A model generated the notes under the pieces. That model saw nothing but the letters and a program-made list of their open reading frames with translations. It ran no database searches and was not told the DNA's origin. A DNA stretch of 64,000 bases from positions 1 to 64,000 of the forward strand of contig NZ_JACRSN010000014.1 of assembly GCF_014384705.1 (NCBI RefSeq), read 5' to 3'. The translations under genes were made by a program, and so were the position numbers. This document shows positions 1 to 7,740 of the stretch, piece after piece (positions within the stretch are counted from its first letter, which is position 1; every line of letters begins with the position of its first letter). This stretch comes from Yeguia hominis (GTDB taxonomy: Bacteria > Bacillota > Clostridia > Oscillospirales > Acutalibacteraceae).

Positions 1-921
1 CACGCTACACGCCGTATAAAGGAAGGGACGCACCAAGAGGAATGCTTACTGCCCGGTCTTGTGTATTGCGCTGATTGCGGCAGTAAGATGTCCTATCAGA
101 CGAATTACTACAAAAGCGGTGCCCCTTACCACTCGTTCCGATGCAGCAGCTACGGGAACAGAACCGTGAACTGCACCATCCATCATATCAGCGACAAAGT
201 CCTCTATCAGTTGGTGCTGCGCTCCATCCAACGTCTTTCAAGCCACATTATCGCAGATGAGCGTGGCTTTGCGGAAGAACTGAAAAACAAATGGGAAGCA
301 CAGGCGAACGGTAAACCGCAAAAGCAAAAGGAAGAACTTCAGACAATCAACCGCAGACTGAATGAGCTTGACCGCCTGATTGGAAGTCTTTATGAGAATT
401 TCATTTCAGGTCTGCTGCCTGAAAAGCAGTACAAGTCCCTGATGAAAAAATATTCTGCTGAGCAGGACAGCCTTGAGAGCCAAGTATCGGAAATTCAGGA
501 GAAGCTGGAGCAAACGAAAGCGTCCTCTGCTCATATCGGGAGGTTTATCAGGCTCATCAAGAAGTATAAGCAGCCCACAGAGCTGACGAAAGATATGGCG
601 TGTGAACTGATTGATAAAATCGTTGTTCACGAAGCCGTGGGCAAGAAGCCCAACCGACAGCAGCAGGTGGACATCTACTATAACTTCATCGGGCAGTTTG
701 ACCTCCCACTTTCCGAAAAGGAAATTGCCGAAGCAAGACGGAAAGCCGAGCAAGAAGCGGCGGAAAAAGCCAAGCGCAAGAAGAACCGGCAGCGTGAGAG
801 CAATGCTGCGCATAGAGCTAAAACCAAGGCGGAACGCTGGGCGGCGAATGACGGTCATAAGTACCCGAAGCGTATCTGCGAACAGTGCGGTAAGGAGTTT
901 TATCCGAACAGCACAAGGTAG
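1..921 (+). CDS. Large serine recombinase, C-terminal part (5' end off window)
   Basis: The frame is open from base 1, so the catalytic resolvase domain lies left of the window. Visible here are a recombinase zinc beta-ribbon (CADCGS, then further Cys residues up to about residue 55), a long charged coiled coil, and a Lys/Arg/Glu-rich tail ending in the first half of a second zinc finger (CEQCGKEF). This layout fits the TnpX-like transposases of Tn4451-type clostridial elements, which excise and insert DNA through a serine nucleophile. It is followed by tnpV, another Tn4451-family gene. The stop at 919-921 is TAG, and the same frame continues to 1167 with the missing half of the zinc finger, so the protein looks recently shortened. 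The core could still work because the lost part is a C-terminal tail. Family assignment is firm; activity is unknown. Confidence 0.85.
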   Translation, partial: HATRRIKEGTHQEECLLPGLVYCADCGSKMSYQTNYYKSGAPYHSFRCSSYGNRTVNCTIHHISDKVLYQLVLRSIQRLSSHIIADERGFAEELKNKWEAQANGKPQKQKEELQTINRRLNELDRLIGSLYENFISGLLPEKQYKSLMKKYSAEQDSLESQVSEIQEKLEQTKASSAHIGRFIRLIKKYKQPTELTKDMACELIDKIVVHEAVGKKPNRQQQVDIYYNFIGQFDLPLSEKEIAEARRKAEQEAAEKAKRKKNRQRESNAAHRAKTKAERWAANDGHKYPKRICEQCGKEFYPNSTR

Positions 922-1167
922 AGATTTTGCAATACTGACTGTACAAAAGCCCATCAGCAGGCAGAAAAAGAGAAGAAACGCTTTGCCGAAAAGGGCGAGC
1001 ACACCTTTCGTCAAAAGGTCTGCAAGATTTGCGGCAAGCCCTTCTGGCCGTCCAACGGTCAGGAGGTGCTGTGCTCCGAGGAATGCAAAACCATCAACCG
1101 CAGGCAGAAACAACTTGCCTATTATCACCGTAAGCAATTCGGGCAGAAAGCCGGAGAAGCAATATAA
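922..1167 (+). pseudogene. Read-through tail of the serine recombinase after an amber codon
   Basis: Directly after the TAG at 919-921 the same reading frame stays open for 81 codons to a TAA at 1165-1167. It encodes RFCNTDC and a second CKICGKPF...LCSEEC pair, the natural completion of the CEQCGKEF motif just before the stop. Family tails usually read Cys-x-x-Cys, about a dozen residues, then Gln-Arg-Phe-Cys. The stop therefore most likely replaced a CAG glutamine codon by one C-to-T change. No separate start codon with a ribosome binding site is seen, so this piece is probably untranslated unless the amber is suppressed. Confidence 0.8.
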
Positions 1168-1185
1168 TTCAAGGAGGACGACACA

Positions 1186-1560
1186 ATGGAGAAATTCATC
1201 ACAGACGAAAGGACAGGCTTGTGTTATGAGCTTATCGGGGACTACTATCTGATCGCCGGAGAGGACGAGCCGGAGGGCAGGCCTATTGGCATTTGGGGAC
1301 AGCGACACCTGCGATACATTCGCAAGCACAAGACCAGTCTGTATGCCGAGCTGCTGACCACCGGCAAGCTGAACGATTATCTTGCAGACCTCAATGAGCA
1401 GGCAGAAGCAATGTTTTCTCGGCTGGTAAAGCAGCTTTCCGAAAAGGAGGGCGTAACGGAAGCCCTCAAAGCGGAAAACCAAATGCTGTGGGTACAGAGG
1501 ATGAACAACATCCGCAGCGCTGCTATGGAAATTGTTTCAAACGAGCTTATTTATCGCTAA
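1186..1560 (+). CDS. tnpV: Transposon-encoded protein TnpV
   Basis: A 124-residue protein with the TnpV pattern: the opening FITDERTGLCYELIGDYY, a central GIWGQRHLRYI and a C-terminal helix ending near IVSNELIY. TnpV proteins accompany large serine recombinases in Tn4451-like and related clostridial elements. Their function is not established. The start is supported by AAGGAGG about nine bases upstream. It sits 18 bp after the end of the extended recombinase frame, so the two were probably cotranscribed. A small GC hairpin (1578-1595) followed by T-rich sequence lies just after its stop. Confidence 0.8.
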   Translation: MEKFITDERTGLCYELIGDYYLIAGEDEPEGRPIGIWGQRHLRYIRKHKTSLYAELLTTGKLNDYLADLNEQAEAMFSRLVKQLSEKEGVTEALKAENQMLWVQRMNNIRSAAMEIVSNELIYR

Positions 1561-1577
1561 CACTGCACAAGTAAGGT

Positions 1578-1611
1578 CGCCGTCAACAGACGGCGGATTT
1601 TCCTTTTCGGG
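1578..1611 (+). terminator. Hairpin terminator after tnpV; start of cassette flank repeat
   Basis: The dyad CGCCGTC-AACA-GACGGCG is followed by ATTTTCCTTTT. The same hairpin, slightly changed (CGCTGTC-ACA-GACGGCG), recurs near 7219-7235 and 12599-12615, each time followed by nearly the same 60 bases. It thus doubles as the left border of each surface-protein cassette. Confidence 0.6.
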
Positions 1612-1706
1612 TACTATTCAAGAAGTCATAAAGTTCCGTGAGTAATGGAAGAAGCCAGCGTTTGCGGAAATGTCACAATTTACGGAGGTAAAGTTTCAAA
1701 TACCAC

Positions 1707-1750
1707 TTGCCTTTTTGTTCTTGATATGATATTATTAGTACACGTACTAA
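1707..1750 (+). promoter_or_regulatory. Promoter with overlapping palindromic operator upstream of TetR gene
   Basis: TTGCCT (1707-1712) and TATTAT (1730-1735) are separated by 17 bases. The -10 hexamer runs into a perfect 16-bp palindrome at 1735-1750, arms TTAGTAC and GTACTAA around AC. The position across the expected transcription start, just ahead of a TetR gene, suggests autorepression of the regulator and the coupled surface-protein gene. This is inferred from position and symmetry only. Confidence 0.65.
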
Positions 1751-1774
1751 AGTGTTTGAAGAAAGGTGATATAT

Positions 1775-2494
1775 TTGCGGAGAGACAGCAGCGAGACGAA
1801 GCGGAAAATACTGACCGTGTGCGTTCGTCTCTTTTTGAAGCAGGGGTATAAAAGCACCTCTGTCAGTCAGATTGTGGACGAAGCAGGTGTTGCAAGAGGA
1901 AGCTATTTGAATCTGTTTCCCACCAAGGATAAAATTTTGCTGGACTTGACCGAAACGATGTTCGGCGGACAGTTCGGCATGGCAAGAAGCATTGCAGACA
2001 CCAAGCTGCCGCCGGTTTACGCCTATGCGGTGGAAACGGCGATCCAGCTGACACTGACCGAGTTGAACGAGAACCTGCGGGAAATCTACATTGAGGCCTA
2101 TTCCCTACCCGACACGTCGGAATATATCTACCTGCATACCACGGCAGAGCTGAAGCAGATCTTCAGCGCAAATTTCCCGGATTACAGCGACAGCGACTTT
2201 TACGAGATGGAAATCGGCACGGCAGGACTGATGCGCAATTATATGGCACGAAAATGCGACATCCATTTCCCGTTGGAACGCAAGCTCAGCCGCTTTTTGA
2301 CGGCGGCGATGCGGGTGTACCGGGTGCCGGAGGACGAGCTGGAGCAGACGGTTCGCTTCGTCGAGCGTCTGGACATCCGCTCGATTGCCGAGCGCGTGAT
2401 GCATACCTTGTTCCAAACGCTGGCGATGCGCTACGATTTTTCACTACAGGAAATTGAAGCCCCCTTGATTTCAGAAACGGAGGAAACCACATGA
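1775..2494 (+). CDS. TetR/AcrR-family transcriptional regulator
   Basis: About 240 residues. The N-terminal 50 form a TetR helix-turn-helix (KILTVCVRLFLKQGYKSTSV, then AGVARGSYLNLFPTKDKIL), followed by a helical ligand-binding and dimerisation domain. A TTG start at 1775 is preferred because GAAAGGTG lies six bases upstream; the GTG at 1766 overlaps that site. The stop overlaps the ATG of the large surface protein (ATGA at 2491-2494), so the two are probably translationally coupled. A palindromic operator candidate at 1735-1750 overlaps the promoter. The likely role is control of its own cassette; the inducer is unknown. Confidence 0.85.
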   Translation: MRRDSSETKRKILTVCVRLFLKQGYKSTSVSQIVDEAGVARGSYLNLFPTKDKILLDLTETMFGGQFGMARSIADTKLPPVYAYAVETAIQLTLTELNENLREIYIEAYSLPDTSEYIYLHTTAELKQIFSANFPDYSDSDFYEMEIGTAGLMRNYMARKCDIHFPLERKLSRFLTAAMRVYRVPEDELEQTVRFVERLDIRSIAERVMHTLFQTLAMRYDFSLQEIEAPLISETEETT

Positions 2495-5400
2495 AAAAAC
2501 GACTGTTCGCCATTCTGCTGACGCTCTGCCTGCTCGCGCAGCTCTTCCCGCTCACGGCAAGCGCGGTTCGCCTTGATTGGCCGCATCCGTCGGCGCATTG
2601 CGTCTGCGGAGGAGGAATCAGCAATCATCAGGCCATGAACGGACACACGGCCTATGAAGGGGTCTACTTCACCAAGGACGGGACGGAAAACACCTCCGGC
2701 GATATTTCAAAAATGAACGTGATCCGATCGGAAGCGGACCTTATGGAGATCCACCATAAAGCAGCGAACAACCAGGGAAAAACGTTCTACTATTACCTTG
2801 CCAATGATGTCACCCTCACGAAACGAATCTATGTTTGGGAGGGCTGCACGTTTGTGATCTGTTTGCATGGTCATACCCTTACCTGCAATGTACCGGATGC
2901 ACAAAGCGCCTTCCTTGTGATGAATAACGCGCGTCTGGTATTTACGGATTGCCAGCTCTCCGGCGACCGCGGCCTCATCACCGGCGACAGCTGCGCCGCT
3001 GTTTCTGTTGACGAAACTGCCACATTTGAGCTTTACGGCGTGAGCATCTGCATGACCAGCTCGGAAACGGACGGCATCCGCGATACTTACAACGACCCGG
3101 TTTGCGGCATTTATAACTGCGGTACGTTCAATATGTACGGCGGCTGCTACTATCAAAAAAGCTCCGACTATCCCACGGATCGCCCGGTCATCAGCAACAT
3201 CCGCAACACCAAGTACGGCCCCGGTGTAATTAACAGAGGAACCTTCAATATGTACGACGGCATCATCTCCGGCAACGAGCGGAACGGTGTGATGTCCACC
3301 ATCACCCGTTCAGATGATACCATCAACCTCTACGGCGGCACCATCACCGGCAATACCGGCGCGGGTATTTCGGCCACCCACTGGCCCATGCCCTCTATCG
3401 CGACAAGCGACTATTATACCAATGTCAACCTCTACGGCGGTACGATCTCGGAGAATACCGGTGCGGGCATCGACGCGGCCTACGGCAGAGTGACGATGGC
3501 GCAGCAGAGCAGCGCCATTCCCGTCGAAATCAAGAACAACAAGGGCGGCGCGATCTCGCTGACGCGGGACGGCTCGACCGCCAACCTCGGCACCGGCCGG
3601 ATTACCGGAAACTCCGGCGGCAAGGGCGCGGTCGCGCTGAGCGCAGGCTCCCTGACCCTTACCGGCGACGTGAAGATCACCGGAAACACCGGCGCGAATC
3701 TCTATCTTGCCAACGGAAAAACCGTTACATTGGATAATCTCGGCAGCGCCGCCGAGATCGGCCTGACCACCGAGAGCACGGCAGTTCCTGTGGTGTTCGC
3801 CGAGGCCAACGGCACGGATTACACCAGCCGCTTTACCCCGGACAGCGCGGGCTACAGCATCGGCTATAACGCCGCGCAGCAGCTCCAGCTGCAAACCATG
3901 ACCTATCCCGTGACCTACGCCCCCGGCGCAAACGGCACGGGCGACAGCAAGACGGTGAACAAGGAGCACGACAGCGCTCTGGAGCTGGAGGGCGCGCTCT
4001 TTACTCGCCTCGGCTACACCCAGGTCGGCTGGTCGAAGCACGACGGCGGCGAGAAGGACTATTCCCTGAACGCGATTTATGAGCAAAACGAGGCGCTTAC
4101 GCTCTACCCCGTCTGGGAGGAGCGCAGCGACTATACCGTCCACATCGTCAACCGGGACGGCACGACGCTTGCGGACTTTGAGAACGTCAAATGGACGGAT
4201 GTGATCTGGGAGCGGTTTGGCGAGAGGCCCACAAGAGATAATAATGAAAGCTTGCTTTGGCTGCTGCTCGGTACAAAGAAAGTCTATAACGGTGATACCT
4301 ACGGTAGCGTTGCTGTCAACGGCGAGAAGAGTCTGACCCTCGTTGCTGTTTGGAGCGGTTTCTTCGTGGATCGCAGCACCATTTCCGTGGGCGATTCCCA
4401 GTGGACCGGCTTCCGTTCCGAAGGGACGGAACACTTCTTCAAGGAAGATCAGACCGTGCAGATCAGCACCGCCCATCCGAAGGAAGTGAAGTACTTTGAG
4501 TACGCCGTCGGCGACCAATTCTATTCCGAATCCCGCGATGCTGGTGTTCTTTTCCGCGACGGGCACGATTATTATACTTATACCGGCGCTTTCAACACCG
4601 CCTCTCTGAATCTGGAGGAGGGAAAGCCCTTTGTGATCTATGCACAGCTGGGAACGGAAGCTGCTTACTATGGCGTTGTATGTACGGAAAAAATCATCAT
4701 CGACAAGACCGCCCCGACGATCACCGGCGCGAAGAATGGCGACGTTTTCTGCGGCGAGGGCGACAAGACCCTCACCGTGACCGATCGGTATCTGGACACC
4801 GTGACCGTCAACGGCAAGACGGTGACCCCCAACGAACAGGGTCAGATCACCCTCACCGACGCGAGAACCCCGCAGACCGTCGTCGCCACGGACAAGGCGG
4901 GCAATTCCACGACGCTCACCGTGACCGTCCATTCGTCCCATTCCTACAAATGGCAGACAGGAAACGGCCAGTATTGGGGCGAATGCGAATTCTGCGGCAA
5001 TAGGGTCGAAAAGAAGGACATCCCCACCCTGACCATCACCAGCCCGGATGCCGTCTGCCGCACGCAGGACTTCAAATTCTCTTTCAACCTGCCGGAGGGC
5101 TGCACGAATCCCGCCTACAGCTATGCGTTCACCTTCACGGGCGACGGCGAACCCATCGCCCCGGTCGACGGCGTCTGCGCGGGAACGATCCCGGCCAATT
5201 CCTACATGGCAGAGGAAAACAGCTTCCGCTTTATCGCCTCTGCCACGACGGCGGAGGGCTACCGCTTCAGCGTTTCCAAGGATATCACCATCCGCGAGCA
5301 CTCCGGCGGCACGGCGACCTGCACGGAGCAGGCCATCTGCGACCACTGCGGTCAGTCCTACGGCGCACTGGCGGCGCACAGCTTCACGGCAGAAACCGCC

Positions 5401-6798
5401 GAGGAGCAGTATCTGAAATCCGCCGCGACCTGCACCGAAAAGGCGGTGTATTACAAGTCCTGCGCCGTCTGCGGTACCAGCTCCAAGGGGACGGCGGACG
5501 AGGCGACCTTTAAATCCGGCAAGCCGCTCGGCCATGACTGGGGCACGTGGACGCCCGACGGGGAGGGCACGCACAAGCGCGTCTGCACCCACGATGCCAG
5601 CCATGTTGAAACGGCCGGCTGCACCTACGGCGACTGGAGCACAAACCAAGACAGTCACTGGAAGACCTGCACCGTCTGCGGCGGAGAGGCTGAGCGGCTC
5701 AAACACGCCGACCCGGACTGCAACCATTTCTGCGACACCTGCGGCATCAAAATGACTGAGCACGACTTCACGGGAGAACTTGCGATCACGGCACTTCTGT
5801 ACAAGGAAGCAAACTGCCTCTCTCCCGCGCTCTATTACAAATCCTGCAAGATCTGTATGCTGTCCTCCAAGGGAACGGCCAGCGAAGCGACCTTTGCAAG
5901 CGGGGAGAAAAACCCGGATCGGCACGCCGAAGAGCCGGGTGACTGGCAGCTTGACGGCGACAGCCACTGGAGATTCTACACCTGCTGCCATCTGGAGGTC
6001 GATCGCGGCGCGCATCAGGGCGGCACGGCCGACTGCCTTGCCCCGGCTCTCTGCGAGGTCTGCCAGCATCCGTACGGCGAGCTTGGCCCGCACCATTTTG
6101 TCGATCAGGTGAACGAATACCGGCTGAAGTCCGCCGCCACCTGTACAAGCCCGGCGGTATATTATCAGTCCTGCTCCACCTGCGGCGCGCAGGGCACGGA
6201 AACCTTTACCAATGGCAAGCCGCTCGGCCATGACTGGGGCGCATGGACGTCCAACGGAGACGGCACGCACACCCGCACCTGCACCGTTGACGGATGCTCT
6301 GCAGGCACGCAAACGGAGAATTGCATCGATGCAAACAAAGACCACAAATGTGATATCTGCGATTATATAATCAGCGAGTGTGCAGACGATAACAAAGACC
6401 ACAAGTGTGATTATTGCGGCAAGAAGCTGACTGAGCACTCCGGCGGTAAGGCCACCTGCAAGGATAAGGCAAAGTGTGAGTTCTGTGGCGAAAGCTACGG
6501 AGAGTTGAATGCAAACAACCACTCTGATTTGAAACACTTCCCGGCAGTGGCGGCGACCAAGACTGCCGAGGGCAATATCGAATACTGGTATTGCTCCGGT
6601 TGCAAGAAGTATTACAAGGACGCTACGGCAACACAGGAAATCAAGCAGGCCGATACCGTAACGGCAAAGCTGCCGCAGACTCCCCCGACCGGCGATACAA
6701 GCAACCTTGCTTTGTGGATTGCCCTGCTGCTTGTCAGCGGCGGTGCGGTCATTGCTACAACGGTAGTAGTCATCAGAAAGAAAAAACACAACAGATAA
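2491..6798 (+). CDS. Large sortase-anchored surface protein (beta-helix, InlB-type and Cys-rich repeats)
   Basis: A 1435-residue exported wall protein. Residues 1-25 are a signal peptide ending TASA. Residues about 100-420 are rich in right-handed beta-helix repeats (GTFNMYGG, ISGN, NTGAG). Around 465-620 there are InlB/Flg_new-type repeats (YPVTYAPGANGTG...TLYPVW). An Ig-like segment with DKTAPTITGA begins near 735. The C-terminal half holds repeated Cys modules (CxxCGxxYG, then LKSAATC..AVYYKSC). The end is TPPTGDTSN, a hydrophobic stretch and RKKKHNR, a sortase signal close to the (S/P)PxTG motif used by clostridial class B sortase. A class B sortase is encoded at 29918. The gene is coupled to the upstream TetR. 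It is probably an adhesin; the ligand is unknown. Confidence 0.85.
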   Translation: MKKRLFAILLTLCLLAQLFPLTASAVRLDWPHPSAHCVCGGGISNHQAMNGHTAYEGVYFTKDGTENTSGDISKMNVIRSEADLMEIHHKAANNQGKTFYYYLANDVTLTKRIYVWEGCTFVICLHGHTLTCNVPDAQSAFLVMNNARLVFTDCQLSGDRGLITGDSCAAVSVDETATFELYGVSICMTSSETDGIRDTYNDPVCGIYNCGTFNMYGGCYYQKSSDYPTDRPVISNIRNTKYGPGVINRGTFNMYDGIISGNERNGVMSTITRSDDTINLYGGTITGNTGAGISATHWPMPSIATSDYYTNVNLYGGTISENTGAGIDAAYGRVTMAQQSSAIPVEIKNNKGGAISLTRDGSTANLGTGRITGNSGGKGAVALSAGSLTLTGDVKITGNTGANLYLANGKTVTLDNLGSAAEIGLTTESTAVPVVFAEANGTDYTSRFTPDSAGYSIGYNAAQQLQLQTMTYPVTYAPGANGTGDSKTVNKEHDSALELEGALFTRLGYTQVGWSKHDGGEKDYSLNAIYEQNEALTLYPVWEERSDYTVHIVNRDGTTLADFENVKWTDVIWERFGERPTRDNNESLLWLLLGTKKVYNGDTYGSVAVNGEKSLTLVAVWSGFFVDRSTISVGDSQWTGFRSEGTEHFFKEDQTVQISTAHPKEVKYFEYAVGDQFYSESRDAGVLFRDGHDYYTYTGAFNTASLNLEEGKPFVIYAQLGTEAAYYGVVCTEKIIIDKTAPTITGAKNGDVFCGEGDKTLTVTDRYLDTVTVNGKTVTPNEQGQITLTDARTPQTVVATDKAGNSTTLTVTVHSSHSYKWQTGNGQYWGECEFCGNRVEKKDIPTLTITSPDAVCRTQDFKFSFNLPEGCTNPAYSYAFTFTGDGEPIAPVDGVCAGTIPANSYMAEENSFRFIASATTAEGYRFSVSKDITIREHSGGTATCTEQAICDHCGQSYGALAAHSFTAETAEEQYLKSAATCTEKAVYYKSCAVCGTSSKGTADEATFKSGKPLGHDWGTWTPDGEGTHKRVCTHDASHVETAGCTYGDWSTNQDSHWKTCTVCGGEAERLKHADPDCNHFCDTCGIKMTEHDFTGELAITALLYKEANCLSPALYYKSCKICMLSSKGTASEATFASGEKNPDRHAEEPGDWQLDGDSHWRFYTCCHLEVDRGAHQGGTADCLAPALCEVCQHPYGELGPHHFVDQVNEYRLKSAATCTSPAVYYQSCSTCGAQGTETFTNGKPLGHDWGAWTSNGDGTHTRTCTVDGCSAGTQTENCIDANKDHKCDICDYIISECADDNKDHKCDYCGKKLTEHSGGKATCKDKAKCEFCGESYGELNANNHSDLKHFPAVAATKTAEGNIEYWYCSGCKKYYKDATATQEIKQADTVTAKLPQTPPTGDTSNLALWIALLLVSGGAVIATTVVVIRKKKHNR

Positions 6799-6799
6799 T

Positions 6800-7165
6800 G
6801 GAATAGCGTTCCCTTGCTCCAGCTTCCGAGCAAGACAAAAGCGTCGTAGAAATACGGCGCTTTTTTGTTGCCCGGAAGCGACAAACAGCGACTTTTGAAT
6901 GACGGACGGTAAGGATACTGCCGCTAAAACAAAGCCGCTCATATCGAAGGAAAACGCCCAAAATCGCCCCGAAACTATACAGCGGGGTCAGGTTTTGGGC
7001 GTTTCTGCGTTTCGGGAGCAAATCGGCAATTCGGCAGTGAAAAGGAGGTGGCCCCTATGCCCCGTATGCCGAAATACCTCAAGAGAGAATGGGCGTTCTT
7101 TCTTGATGAGCGTGGCAGGAAGAAATACAACGAGCTTTGCAGGAAATGCGAAAGGAGCTACAAGC
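6800..7165 (+). repeat. Cassette right-flank repeat, copy 1
   Basis: This stretch contains the terminator, a second large hairpin (arms about 6954-6963 and 6992-7003, with inner CCCCG/CGGGG) and the first part of a small Cys-protein gene. It is nearly identical to 12145-12500 and 15145-15497. The third copy leads directly into an intact ICE gene, so copies 1 and 2 look like duplications of that ICE junction. Confidence 0.85.
6813..6866 (+). terminator. Intrinsic terminator of cassette 1
   Basis: Two hairpins lie in series. CTTGCTC/GAGCAAG (6813-6834) is followed by AAAAGCGTCGTA-GAAA-TACGGCGCTTTTTT (6837-6866). The second ends in a run of T and is a good rho-independent terminator. Near-identical copies follow the wall-protein genes at 12182 and 15180. 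Confidence 0.85.
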
Positions 7166-7179
7166 AGAGGATGCTATAA
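7057..7179 (+). pseudogene. Truncated copy of the small Cys protein preceding the ICE ATPase
   Basis: It starts MPRMPKYLKREW with AAAAGGAGG upstream, exactly like the 57-residue protein at 15400. After ERSYKQ the sequence switches to a different ICE 3' end and stops after 40 residues, so the C-terminal Cys residues are lost. It is best read as a recombination remnant. It could still be translated as a short peptide. Confidence 0.7.
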
Positions 7180-7339
7180 ATGAACTGCTGATACGGTTTA
7201 CCCGCTAAAGAGAAAAGTCGCTGTCACAGACGGCGGCTTTCCCTTTTCGGGAAGTATCCAAGAAGTCATAAAGTTTCGTGAGTAATGGAAGAAGCCAACG
7301 CTTTGAGAAAATAGAGAAGAGTAATATTCTGAAAACTAC

Positions 7340-7368
7340 TTGAGATTTTGGGGAAAATCTGCTAAAAT
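7340..7368 (+). promoter_or_regulatory. Promoter for cassette 2
   Basis: TTGAGA (7340-7345) and TAAAAT (7363-7368) are spaced by 17 bases. The same pair at the same spacing is conserved at 12719-12747 in cassette 3. Transcription from here would give a leader of roughly 365 bases before the wall-protein start at 7741. Confidence 0.65.
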
Positions 7369-7440
7369 GCCTTTGTATATCTATGGGGTAGGGGAATTCA
7401 TATCCTTTTGCCTTAGAAATTATGGAAGGAGGACTTGACT

Positions 7441-7581
7441 ATGGCAAACAGAAATGCGACAATTATTGTCGGCTCGCCTCGGCTCGGCAGGAACATAGCG
7501 CCGTTTTTCCAGCGTGTCAAGTCTTATTTCATACAATTTGTAACGAACCAGTTGCCGGAGACAGGGCGCATTATGCCTTGA
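7441..7581 (+). CDS. Leader ORF upstream of the wall-protein gene (46 residues)
   Basis: The start has a strong GGAAGGAGG site seven or so bases upstream. It encodes MANRNATIIVGSPRLG and continues to GRIMP before TGA. There is no recognised family. Its place between a promoter and a surface-protein gene, together with the length-variable GGCTC segment in the cassette 3 copy, suggests a leader peptide whose translation could influence the downstream gene. Here the GGCTC segment has only three units, one of them mutated to GCCTC. It may instead be a decayed gene; translation is unproven. Confidence 0.45.
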   Translation: MANRNATIIVGSPRLGRNIAPFFQRVKSYFIQFVTNQLPETGRIMP

Positions 7582-7740
7582 CTTCGGCTTTTTGCGTTTG
7601 TCGGAAGGATGGTGGTTTGATATTGAAGTCCTAACCACGACCGGCAAATCAATCTTTTCCGGTTAAACCTTCTGTCTTCTCCGGCGTGTCCGCTGTCGGA
7701 GGAAGAAAATAGCGGATAGAATTATTTTGGAGGAATAAAA

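Larger units (their letters stand above)
7219..7740 (+). repeat. Cassette left-flank repeat with promoter and leader, copy 1
   Basis: It contains a small hairpin, a conserved 60-base block also found at 1596-1661, a promoter, a leader ORF and about 150 bases of untranslated leader before the wall-protein gene. It is repeated at 12599-13118 with few changes. The main difference is the number of GGCTC units inside the leader ORF. Confidence 0.8.

Noticed and set aside
3310..6942. A 1210-codon open frame on the minus strand opposite the large wall protein
   Set aside because: It is a mirror of the repetitive, GC-skewed coding strand, has low-complexity Arg/Ala/Gly composition, no family features and no ribosome binding site, while the plus-strand protein has a signal peptide and anchor.
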